A stretch of DNA of 59,830 bases. Origin: Bacteroidales bacterium. Its GTDB lineage: Bacteria; Bacteroidota; Bacteroidia; Bacteroidales; UBA4181. This document shows, one piece after another, positions 36,881-43,912 of this stretch. A model generated the notes under the pieces. The model ran no database searches. It saw only the letters and a program-made list of their open reading frames with translations, and was not told where the DNA came from. The position numbers and the translations under genes are program-made. The stretch is from contig JAFWVY010000043.1 of the NCBI GenBank assembly GCA_017523725.1, positions 1 through 59,830 on the forward strand, written 5' to 3'. Position 1 is the first letter of the stretch, and the number at the start of each line of letters is the position of its first letter.

Positions 36881-36962
36881 TTTTTTATATTGTTGAAATG
36901 ATTCTTTCCATCGGATCCGGGCCTAGGCCGTGGCCTGTGCCGCCTTCTATCCGCAAGGCTCG

Positions 36963-36994
36963 CAAAAGTAGCAGGACCTGTCTAAATATACAAG
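36963..36994 (-). promoter_or_regulatory. Promoter of pckG
   Basis: Minus-strand CTTG (36994-36991), a 20-base spacer and TACTTTTG (36970-36963). The leader of about 75 bases contains the perfect palindrome GGCCTAGGCC (36920-36929). Confidence 0.6.
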
Positions 36995-37054
36995 TTAAAA
37001 AATAAAAAAAAACGGGGTCTGCGAGACGTAGGCGGGGAACGCCGTGACGGTCGG

Positions 37055-37687
37055 TCAGGCGAGATATGTCAGTATGACCTTGACTAGCAGGGCGACAGCG
37101 AAAGCAAAGATGCAGGCACCGGTGATTTTGTTGATCCACCACAGGTTTTTGAGCCGGATGCGGTGGCGGAACCGGTTGACCGTCGAGATGATAAGGTACC
37201 ACCAGCCGGCGGCGCCTGTCATGATGCCCAGCACGACAGTGAGCAGCTGGACGATGCCGGAGCCGCTCTTGAGGACGAAACCGGCGAAGGCGGCCATGAA
37301 GACAAAGATGGTGGCCGGATTGGACAGCGTGAGGAAATAGGTGGTCGCGAAATCTTCCCAGCCTTTGACTTTCTTGCGTTGCAACCGACGCGCCTGGACG
37401 GCCGGATTGGAGAAGAAGATGCGTCCGGCCACGGCCATCAGCACTGCGATGCCGGCCAACTGTACCGGCAGTACGTGTTTCTGCAGGAATTCGACCACGA
37501 AACTGACGCCGAACCCAGCAATGAGCGCGAAACAGGTGTCGGCGGCGACGGCGCCCAATCCGCCGAACATGCCGGAGCGCCAGCCTTTGCCGATGGTCTT
37601 CTGGATACAGACAATCGCCACTGGGCCGAGCGGTACGGTGACCAGCAGACCGAGCAGAATTCCTTTGATGAAGTACGACGGATCCAT
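37055..37687 (-). CDS. LysE/RhtB-family amino-acid exporter
   Basis: Inner-membrane transporter of 210 aa with about six TM helices. The family signature VPLGPVAIVCIQKTIGKGWR lies at residues 17-36 and a second pattern LTLSNPATIFVF near 120. It probably exports a small amino acid or similar solute; substrate is not predictable. Start at the first ATG. A minus-strand TACATTTG (37692-37699) immediately upstream would imply an almost leaderless transcript, if it is a promoter. Confidence 0.85.
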   Translation of the reverse strand: MDPSYFIKGILLGLLVTVPLGPVAIVCIQKTIGKGWRSGMFGGLGAVAADTCFALIAGFGVSFVVEFLQKHVLPVQLAGIAVLMAVAGRIFFSNPAVQARRLQRKKVKGWEDFATTYFLTLSNPATIFVFMAAFAGFVLKSGSGIVQLLTVVLGIMTGAAGWWYLIISTVNRFRHRIRLKNLWWINKITGACIFAFAVALLVKVILTYLA

Positions 37688-37759
37688 GCCGCAAATGTAG
37701 TGTTTTTCGCTGTCTGCACATACGGCGCAAATGCGCTTGTATCTTTTGGGGCGGAGGAT

Positions 37760-37791
37760 TTGTTTTTTTGAGCCGAATCGCTTATATTTGC
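37760..37791 (+). promoter_or_regulatory. Promoter of the small lipoprotein gene
   Basis: TTTG (37760-37763), a 20-base spacer and TATATTTG (37784-37791): a near-consensus Bacteroidota promoter. The ATG at 37821 follows about 24 bases after the expected start site. Confidence 0.7.
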
Positions 37792-37820
37792 CTTTTGAGT
37801 ATCTTTAAAAACAAACGGAT

Positions 37821-38432
37821 ATGAAACGACTGGCCATGATTCTTTTTGCGGCATGCCTCTGCGGCGCATGCGATGACTTCTTCGGCGGAAATTCCGATCC
37901 GGAACCGACTATTGATCCTCCTGCCGATGTGCTCGGCTATATTTCCACAAAGTCACCGGATAGAGCCGATTGTCTGTTCAAGAGTGCATACGAGGGCGGC
38001 GTAAAGGATCCGCTTTCGCAGGCCAACTACTGCTGGCAGTTGTATGAAACCATCTTCCAGCCCGGCGATGTGGATTACAAGCTGGCCAAAGTGCTTATCG
38101 ACAGTTGGCGTTGCCGTGAGACAGACGGTGCCTTGCACAACTATAACCACCTGTGCCATATCGCCATCCGCGACGTGCCGGGTTTCGGCTCCATAGACTT
38201 GCAGTTGGAACAGACCGAGGATGGGACGTATATCTGCGGCAACAAGAGCGTGATGGGTATTACCGTTGACAAGTATGCCTTCGAGCCTGTCGAAGACACC
38301 CAGCACAAACTGCTCCACTACAATCTGCATGTCGATATCCACGTCCGGCTTTCCTGGAACAACGGGACGGACATCCATATCGTCTATGATGGCGCGGCGT
38401 GGCCCGACGGCCTGGAATGGCCTGTGAAATAG
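37821..38432 (+). CDS. Small surface lipoprotein of unknown function
   Basis: Lipoprotein of 203 aa, no family recognised. Lipobox CGAC gives lipidation at Cys17, and the following acidic residues (DDFFG) suggest export to the cell surface. The rest is a mixed alpha/beta domain with several Cys (CLFKS, CWQLY, CRETD, CHIAI). Two plus-strand lipoprotein genes are adjacent, but the 96-base gap gives no proof of an operon. Confidence 0.7.
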   Translation: MKRLAMILFAACLCGACDDFFGGNSDPEPTIDPPADVLGYISTKSPDRADCLFKSAYEGGVKDPLSQANYCWQLYETIFQPGDVDYKLAKVLIDSWRCRETDGALHNYNHLCHIAIRDVPGFGSIDLQLEQTEDGTYICGNKSVMGITVDKYAFEPVEDTQHKLLHYNLHVDIHVRLSWNNGTDIHIVYDGAAWPDGLEWPVK

Positions 38433-38528
38433 CCTTCCGGCGGTCACGTCCGGTTGTGCCGGCCTGCATGACGACTGCGAACGTGCCCGTATTGCGCGTG
38501 CTCCTGTGCCGTTTTTAGAATCGAACCA

Positions 38529-39797
38529 ATGAGAAGATTCCTTTTTATCCCGCTCTTTTGTGCCGTGCTGTTGTTGTTTGCGTGCGGCGGGGATACGGAC
38601 GGCGGCCATGTGCCCGTGCCCGATGAGGAGACCGTCGATATCACCTATACGCTGAAGGCGCAGTCCGAAGTGGCTTCGCTATCCGACATGCTTGCCGGGG
38701 CCGGATTTGCCGAGCACGAACGGCTTGTCACGTTGTTGCTCTCCGGTTATTTCACCGAGTTGGACAAACCGGCGACGGTCATCGACTTTGAATACCCGTC
38801 GCTCGACCCGAACGGGGAGCCTGCCATGCATTCGGCCCGTATGTATGTCCGCAAGTCGCTGTGGGAAGGGAAGAAGAACATCGGCGGCCTGGTGCTGACC
38901 TGTCGGCCGACCGTCACCAGGGCCGACCTTTGCCCGACACAGACGCTTATGATAGACGGGATCCTGGCGTGGTCCAAGGGGGACAAGGTGGTCGTGATTC
39001 CCGACTGCTACGGCTTCGGCAGCACCGCCCAAGGCAACCAGGCGTACCTGCTGGCCGACGCTACGGCCCGCGAAAGTCTCGACGCCGTATTGGCGGCCCG
39101 CAAGATTCTGGCAGAGCGGCAACTTGGTCCTCCCAAACGCTATTACACCGAGGGTTATTCGCAGGGCGGCCACACCGCCATTGCCGTGCTGCGTTACTTG
39201 TCGCAGCACCGTGACCGGTATCTTTTCGATTTTACGCAGGTTTTCGCCGGCGGGGGGCCGTACGACATCCGGCTCACCACCGAGTACATGCTGACCGACG
39301 AGACCACCGATTCCTCGTTTGCGGTTCCGCTTTTCGTCTTGTCGTACAACGAATACGAGCACCTCGGTCTCGACCTCTCGCAGGTGTTTGTCGAACCGCT
39401 GCTGAGCCATTACGGGGAGTGGGTGCTGTCGAAGAATTACACCTCCAGCCAGATATGCGCGTTGATTGCGGGTGAGCATCTTCAGGGGCCGACGGGCCGC
39501 AACGCCAAGTGGGCCGTCACACCGGCCATCTTGCAGTGCCAAGGGAAACTTTACGAGCATCTGATGTCGGCTGTCGGGAAACATTCGCTGGTTTCGGGCT
39601 GGTCGCCTTCGACCTCTGCCACGGTGCACCTGTACCATTCCACCGAAGACGATATCGTGTGCTATGAGAATGTGCTGCGACTCGAAGAGATGCTGGAGTC
39701 GGCCGGCGTCAAGACGGTTCGCCACGACCTCGGGGGCGGACATCTGCGTGCGGCCGTACCCTATTATACCGACTTGATCATGGCGTTGGGGAAATGA
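38529..39797 (+). CDS. Alpha/beta hydrolase lipoprotein, secretory-lipase-like
   Basis: Lipoprotein of 422 aa with lipobox FAC (Cys19). The hydrolase domain has the nucleophile elbow GYSQGGH, Asp in YHSTEDDIV and a His in GGGHLRA, so a full Ser-Asp-His triad. A preceding PDCYGFGST motif and the overall layout recall secretory lipases and prolyl-oligopeptidase-like esterases. Substrate unknown. A bidirectional terminator follows before the convergent tRNA gene. Confidence 0.8.
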   Translation: MRRFLFIPLFCAVLLLFACGGDTDGGHVPVPDEETVDITYTLKAQSEVASLSDMLAGAGFAEHERLVTLLLSGYFTELDKPATVIDFEYPSLDPNGEPAMHSARMYVRKSLWEGKKNIGGLVLTCRPTVTRADLCPTQTLMIDGILAWSKGDKVVVIPDCYGFGSTAQGNQAYLLADATARESLDAVLAARKILAERQLGPPKRYYTEGYSQGGHTAIAVLRYLSQHRDRYLFDFTQVFAGGGPYDIRLTTEYMLTDETTDSSFAVPLFVLSYNEYEHLGLDLSQVFVEPLLSHYGEWVLSKNYTSSQICALIAGEHLQGPTGRNAKWAVTPAILQCQGKLYEHLMSAVGKHSLVSGWSPSTSATVHLYHSTEDDIVCYENVLRLEEMLESAGVKTVRHDLGGGHLRAAVPYYTDLIMALGK

Positions 39798-39816
39798 GTA
39801 CGGTGTATTTCAAAAC

Positions 39817-39849
39817 AAAAGCGGCCCCGTATCGGATACGGACCGCTTC
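39817..39849. terminator. Bidirectional terminator between the hydrolase and tRNA-Val genes
   Basis: Hairpin pairing AAGCGG and CCGTATC with GATACGG and CCGCTT (39819-39848). On the minus strand it runs into TTTTGTTTTG, a good T-tract for the tRNA transcript; on the plus strand TTCTTTCG is weaker. Confidence 0.75.
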
Positions 39850-39879
39850 TTTCGATTCTGCCGTGCGAAACGGCATCTG

Positions 39880-39954
39880 TGGGAACTATTGGGCTCGAAC
39901 CAACGACCCCCTGCTTGTAAGGCAGGTGCTCTGAACCAGCTGAGCTAAGCTCCC
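39880..39954 (-). tRNA. tRNA-Val (anticodon TAC)
   Basis: Minus strand, 75 bases. The acceptor stem pairs GGGAGCT with AGTTCCC, then discriminator A; CCA is not encoded. The D-arm contains AGCTCAGCTGG. The anticodon stem CCTGC/GCAGG encloses CTTACAA, with TAC in the middle. The T-arm contains GGTTCGAGCC. Confidence 0.96.
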
Positions 39955-40018
39955 GGATTGCTGCCGCAAAGGTATCTATATTTTTTTCAATAGCAAATTT
40001 CAGATGGCGGCATGATTG

Positions 40019-40573
40019 CTATAGCAGTTTCTCAATCTCCGGAGCGATAACCTCCTTCGTGGCCGTGGGCTCGAACCGTTTCACCACACGTCCCTCCCGG
40101 TCGATGAGGAACTTGGTGAAATTCCACTTGATATCCGGTTTTTGTGCGTAGTCGGGATCTGCCTTGCTGAACATGTCCTCGAGTATCGCCGTGAGTTTGT
40201 GGTTCTTGTCGAAACCGGTGAATCCTTTCTGTGATTTCAGCCAGGTGAAAAGCGGGAGCTCGTTCTCGCCGTTCACATCTGTTTTCCTGAAGCGCGGAAA
40301 CTTCGTGGCAAAGCGCAGCGTGCAGAACTGTTCTATCTCCTCGTCGCTTTCGGGAGCCTGGCCGCCGAACTGGTTGCAGGGAAAATCGAGAATGGTGAAT
40401 CCCCGCCCGCTGAATTCATCATAGAGTGCGTCGAGGTCGTTGTACTGAGGCGTAAAACCGCACTGCGTGGCGGTGTTGACCACGAGGATGACCTTGCCTT
40501 TGTATTCGGCAAGCGACTGGTCTTCGCCTTTGTTTGTCTTGGCGGTAAAATCGTAAATACTTGTATTTTCCAT
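40019..40573 (-). CDS. Glutathione peroxidase family thiol peroxidase
   Basis: Peroxidase of 184 aa. The ATG at 40573 gives the family start; a longer TTG-initiated reading adds 15 atypical residues. The active-site Cys38 is in NTATQCGFT (Cys, not selenocysteine); FPCNQFGGQ supplies Gln and a second Cys, and KWNFTKFL supplies the catalytic Trp and Asn. Bacterial Cys forms usually use thioredoxin rather than glutathione. It detoxifies peroxides in the cytoplasm. Monocistronic as far as visible. Confidence 0.93.
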   Translation of the reverse strand: MENTSIYDFTAKTNKGEDQSLAEYKGKVILVVNTATQCGFTPQYNDLDALYDEFSGRGFTILDFPCNQFGGQAPESDEEIEQFCTLRFATKFPRFRKTDVNGENELPLFTWLKSQKGFTGFDKNHKLTAILEDMFSKADPDYAQKPDIKWNFTKFLIDREGRVVKRFEPTATKEVIAPEIEKLL

Positions 40574-40835
40574 TGTTATAATGATATTTACTGTTGTTTG
40601 AATGAGGATTTCCTGCAATGTAAAACGATACGAAGTTCACGAATTCCCGGCGAATAAAAAAATTTTTTCAACCCTTTCAACGAAATCGTTCCGGCGCAGT
40701 CAAAGCATCGTCTTTGAACCTTGAAAAACGAAAGAAAAGGAATGATTGCGTTAACTCTTGCGATGCTGTGGAATCTCTGGTGGAACGGAAAACGCCGTGA
40801 TGCAGCGTCCCGCAACTGCCAGAAAGATTAGACCC

Positions 40836-42542
40836 ATGAGAAATAAATGGACGGTTCCGGTCTGTGCGGCACTCTTGTCGGTGTCGTTGTTGCTTGAAGC
40901 TCAATGGCCGGGTTTTTACAGTGCGCCTTATGGCGGCGGCTTGTATCCCAACGGACCGATGCCCCAGGGTGGTTTCTGGGGCGGCCCGATGTTCCCCGGA
41001 GGCCAGGGTGGTTTCCAGGGGATGTTCGGCAGCGATATGTTTGCCGGAGAGCAGACCGGGAAGGTGGAATTCACATCTTCCGACCTGCCGCTGGTCATGA
41101 TTGATACCAGAGGACGTCAGATCAACCAGTCGGGCAAGATTCCGGCGGAGATGAAGATCGTGGATAACGGCACCGTCAAACGCAATCATCCGTCCGATGC
41201 GCCGAATGGCTACGAAGGCGAGATCGGCATCAAAATCCGCGGTAACAGTTCTGCATCGTTCGACCAGAAGAAATACACCATCGAGACTTGGAACGAGGAT
41301 GGCAGCGACCGGGACGTTTCGTTGCTGGGCCTGCCGGAAGACAATGATTTTGTGCTGCTCGGCCCGTACAACGACATTTCCATGATGCGCGACGTGCTGG
41401 CGTTCCACCTGTGGAACGAGATGGGTCACTGGGGCCCTCACACCCGTTATGTGGAATTGTTGCTGAACGGCGACTACCGCGGGGTGTATATCCTGACGGA
41501 AACCATCAAGCGGACGTCCGGACGTCTGGGTACGGCCAAGCTCAAACCCGATGACAACGAAGGTATCGAGCTTACCGGCAGTTATATTGTACGTATAGAT
41601 GTGTACGATGCAGAAGACCGGACGTTCCCTTCGGTCGTGCAGAGTGTCGGCACCGGTTTTTTCAGCGGTTTCGGCTCGACCGGGCCGTCAAGCCTGCCGG
41701 GACTTCCGGGCATGGGGCAGATGCCTCCGATGGGCGGTATGCCGGGCATGGGCGGTATGCCGCCGATGGGCGGGATGCCGGGTATGGGTGGCATGCCGGG
41801 TATGTCCACGGGGGTTGTGTGGACGTGTGTTTATCCCGACAAGGAGGACATCACCGAGGCGCAGTTCAACTATATCAAAGATTACATCGGCCGGACGGAA
41901 CGGGCCATCGAAGAGGGGACGGATTATGCGTCGTATATCAATGTGGCATCGTTTGTGGACTATTTCATCCATACGGAGTTGAGCCTGAATGCCGATGGCT
42001 ACAAACGCAGTGCGTATTTCTACAAGACCAAGCAGAATGCGGACGGAACGGGCGGCAAACTGCACGCCGGATCCGTCTGGGACTACAATCTGGCCTACGG
42101 CAACTGCAATTTCTGCAATGCGAGCGATATCCGTGCCTGGGTGTATAACGGCTGCGAGACGAATCCGACGCCGGCCATGTGGCGGACGCTGGCCGGCCGC
42201 AAGGATTTCATGGACCGGGTGAAGGCGCGCTATGCGGAACTGCGCCGGACTGTGCTCAGCAAGGAGACGCTGAACCGTTTCATCGACGGGAATGCGGCGC
42301 TGCTGGACGAGGCAAAGGACCGTCAGTTCGCCAAGTATTCAGGCCTTCTTCAGTCGCAGGATGGCGGGGACAACAGCAGTCCGTGGGGCTGGTTCATCGA
42401 CCGCGCCGGCGGTGCGTCCATGTTCGCGGCATACACGGTTTCGTCGTATGCCGAAGAAATCAAGATTCTGAAACAGTGGCTCAGCGACCGTCTCGATTTT
42501 CTGGACAGCCAGTGGCTTGACAGTGACGCACGCGCCCTCTGA
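40836..42542 (+). CDS. Secreted CotH-family kinase-like protein
   Basis: Exported protein of 568 aa with a cleavable signal (about 1-23). The ATG at 40836 is chosen over 40758 because it gives that signal. The CotH domain covers about 80-500: GIKIRGNSSASFDQKKYTIE, LGPYNDISMMRDVLAF, YVELLLNGDYRGVYILTE, and NADGYKRSAYFYK with the later VWDYNLAYGN, where the metal-binding Asp is expected. CotH proteins are atypical kinases; in Bacillus CotH phosphorylates spore-coat proteins, but the role in Bacteroidota is unknown. A Met/Pro/Gly repeat tract interrupts the domain near residues 290-325. A Gly/Pro-rich stretch also follows the signal. Confidence 0.85.
   Translation: MRNKWTVPVCAALLSVSLLLEAQWPGFYSAPYGGGLYPNGPMPQGGFWGGPMFPGGQGGFQGMFGSDMFAGEQTGKVEFTSSDLPLVMIDTRGRQINQSGKIPAEMKIVDNGTVKRNHPSDAPNGYEGEIGIKIRGNSSASFDQKKYTIETWNEDGSDRDVSLLGLPEDNDFVLLGPYNDISMMRDVLAFHLWNEMGHWGPHTRYVELLLNGDYRGVYILTETIKRTSGRLGTAKLKPDDNEGIELTGSYIVRIDVYDAEDRTFPSVVQSVGTGFFSGFGSTGPSSLPGLPGMGQMPPMGGMPGMGGMPPMGGMPGMGGMPGMSTGVVWTCVYPDKEDITEAQFNYIKDYIGRTERAIEEGTDYASYINVASFVDYFIHTELSLNADGYKRSAYFYKTKQNADGTGGKLHAGSVWDYNLAYGNCNFCNASDIRAWVYNGCETNPTPAMWRTLAGRKDFMDRVKARYAELRRTVLSKETLNRFIDGNAALLDEAKDRQFAKYSGLLQSQDGGDNSSPWGWFIDRAGGASMFAAYTVSSYAEEIKILKQWLSDRLDFLDSQWLDSDARAL
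41721..41804 (+). repeat. 18-bp coding repeats (MPxMGG) in the CotH gene
   Basis: Four full 18-bp units (starting 41721, 41739, 41757, 41775) and a partial fifth encode MPPMGG or MPGMGG. The inserted tract splits the kinase domain between the VRIDVYD strand and the VVWTCVYPD strand. Confidence 0.85.
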
Positions 42543-42544
42543 CC

Positions 42545-42648
42545 GCTTTGCTCCAACTTCGTTTAGCTCATCCCCCTACGCCTTCGGCGTGGTTCCCCCG
42601 TTCATAGCCACGGACGGCCAGGGTTTGCCCGGGGCAACCTGCCGGAAC
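42545..42648. repeat. Module Y of an intergenic repeat family, rearranged copy
   Basis: Within the 548-base gap 42543-43090. Bases 42545-42595 match, in reverse complement, the hairpin part of the copy at 58476-58540 (ACGCCGAAGGCGT, GGGGGATGA, CGAAG). Bases 42619-42648 match its tail in direct orientation (GGTTTGCC..GGGGCAA..CCTGCCGGAAC). The two parts are thus inverted relative to each other here. Confidence 0.6.
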
Positions 42649-42713
42649 TTATTGTGCTGCGTGTATGCAGACTTTCGGATGGGATATCGCCTCCGACTGC
42701 TTCCACAAGTGGA

Positions 42714-42733
42714 GAAGGAATATGCTTTGAAGA
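42714..42733 (-). repeat. Inverted fragment of the 104-bp repeat
   Basis: GAAGGAATATGCTTT is the reverse complement of the AAAGCATATTCCTTC core found in each 104-bp unit downstream. It may be a broken third copy or form a long-range stem with 42814-42829. Confidence 0.5.
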
Positions 42734-42776
42734 CCCTAGCCACCCTCGGCTGTTAGAGGGCGGGGCCCGCCGCGTA

Positions 42777-43016
42777 GCGGTGGGAGGGGTCGCGCCTATG
42801 GCGCGACGGTCTGAAAAGCATATTCCTTCGAAACCTTCAAAACCTTCGAAACCTTCGGCACATCCAGGGCATGGCAGATGCCGCAGGAAGACCCGCGCCA
42901 CAGGTGCGACGGTCTGAAAAGCATATTCCTTCGGAGCCTTCGAGATCTTCGGGCCATTCGGAACACTCAGCGCATTGCAGATGGCCGCTGGAAGACCTGC
43001 GCCTCAGGCGCGACGG
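42777..43016 (+). repeat. Two tandem copies of a ~104-bp intergenic repeat (module X)
   Basis: Units begin GCGACGG at 42803 and 42906, and the boundary recurs at 43010, giving periods of 103 and 104 bases. Each unit has GTCTGAAAAGCATATTCC, a run of CCTTCGAAA-like 9-mers, a GCATTGCAGATG-like segment, and a boundary hairpin (perfect at 42789-42807: GTCGCGCC-TAT-GGCGCGAC). A third copy lies inverted at 58348-58471. The array ends directly at the A-tract of a minus-strand terminator. Open frames translate it (SEKHIPSEP), but the unit length is not a multiple of three. Confidence 0.8.
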
Positions 43017-43017
43017 T

Positions 43018-43052
43018 AAAAAAAAGAGACTGGCCCATGCGGTCAGTCTCTT
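43018..43052 (-). terminator. Terminator of the DUF4412-like gene
   Basis: Perfect 9-bp stem (43024-43032 with 43044-43052), 11-base loop, followed on the minus strand by TTTTTTTT. It abuts the end of the 104-bp repeat array. Confidence 0.85.
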
Positions 43053-43090
43053 CTTGTAGGGTACGCGCGTGTGCGGTACGCCGGAGCGGT

Positions 43091-43732
43091 CTAGAATCCG
43101 CCGCCGCCGAAGCCGCCCATCTGCATTTCGCGGACTTGGATGCCATCGGGAACGGTGAACATCGAAGCCGGAATATCAACATTTTCTTCCACCTTGGTGG
43201 CCACTTGTTCCATGGCGCCCATCTGGCTGTTCATGGCAGTCTTCAGCGTGAGGCCTTTGTAAACCCAGATCGTGGAGGTCTGCGCCTCGCCACCCATCGG
43301 GGACTGCATGGTCATGGAGTACTTCTTGCAGGTCTTGCCGGCAACCGTCTCTTCACCCTGTTCCTTGATCTGGAACTGTTTGATGACTTCGTCGGTCAGC
43401 TTGGAGAAGTTGATACGACGGGCACCGCCGCCCATACCGCCCATCATGGCCGGCATGCGGGTAGCCGTTTTCTCGGCTTCGTTGATCATAATCTGTGCGC
43501 CGTCGAGCGTGATGGTGCGCATCTTGTTGCCGCCGAAATCCGACTCGGTGGCCTGTTTCTTGCCATAATCGTCAAAGTATTGTTTCTGAACGATTTTCTG
43601 GCCCATCATGTCCATTTCGGTCGTGACGATGCCCGATTTGATTTCATAGACAGCTTCGGGAGCCGGAGCCTGCGCCTGGAGCATGATGGCTGCTCCCAGA
43701 AGGACGCTTGTCGAAAAGAATTTGATTTTCAT
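43091..43732 (-). CDS. Exported DUF4412-like protein
   Basis: Exported protein of 213 aa with a signal peptide (about 1-21). The pattern of beta strands, QKQYFDDYGKKQATE, ITLDGAQIMINEAEKTAT, AGKTCKKYSMTM and TIWVYKGLTLK, fits DUF4412 and related LolA-like lipid-binding folds; function unknown. It is Met/Gly-rich in two places, MMGGMGGGARR in the middle and MGGFGGGGF at the very end. It is convergent with the CotH gene across the repeat-filled gap and divergent from the large beta-helix lipoprotein. Confidence 0.7.
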   Translation of the reverse strand: MKIKFFSTSVLLGAAIMLQAQAPAPEAVYEIKSGIVTTEMDMMGQKIVQKQYFDDYGKKQATESDFGGNKMRTITLDGAQIMINEAEKTATRMPAMMGGMGGGARRINFSKLTDEVIKQFQIKEQGEETVAGKTCKKYSMTMQSPMGGEAQTSTIWVYKGLTLKTAMNSQMGAMEQVATKVEENVDIPASMFTVPDGIQVREMQMGGFGGGGF

Positions 43733-43828
43733 TTTACAACTATTTAAAGGTGAACAAAAAAATCTTCGCGAAATAAAGTCAAATTATTGAAACCGGGAAG
43801 CAAAATTTAAGAAAAGTTAAAAAAAAGT

Positions 43829-43836
43829 TAATTTTG
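43829..43836 (+). promoter_or_regulatory. -7 element of the large beta-helix lipoprotein gene
   Basis: TAATTTTG fits TAnnTTTG in an AT-rich gap. It would give a leader of about 70 bases. No clear -33 box. Confidence 0.4.
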
Positions 43837-43912
43837 CATACCGGCAATTGCCTTTTGCAAGTATTGTGCCGCATTGCACGAGTTAAGGGATATATAACAA
43901 CCAAATGTAAAA

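Noticed and set aside
40700..40717. TCAAAG-CATCGT-CTTTGA inverted repeat between gpx and the CotH gene as a regulatory site
   Set aside because: Only a 6-bp stem, no placement relative to a recognisable promoter on either strand; chance is likely. The rest of that 262-base gap shows nothing clear.
42777..43016. CRISPR array
   Set aside because: Only two units, about 104 bp each, with no short repeat/spacer alternation and no cas genes.
42654..43059. Short plus-strand frames encoding SEKHIPSEP repeats as a possible protein
   Set aside because: The same sequence occurs as noncoding-like repeats in inverted orientation at 58.4 kb, and the unit lengths of 103-104 bp break the frame between copies.
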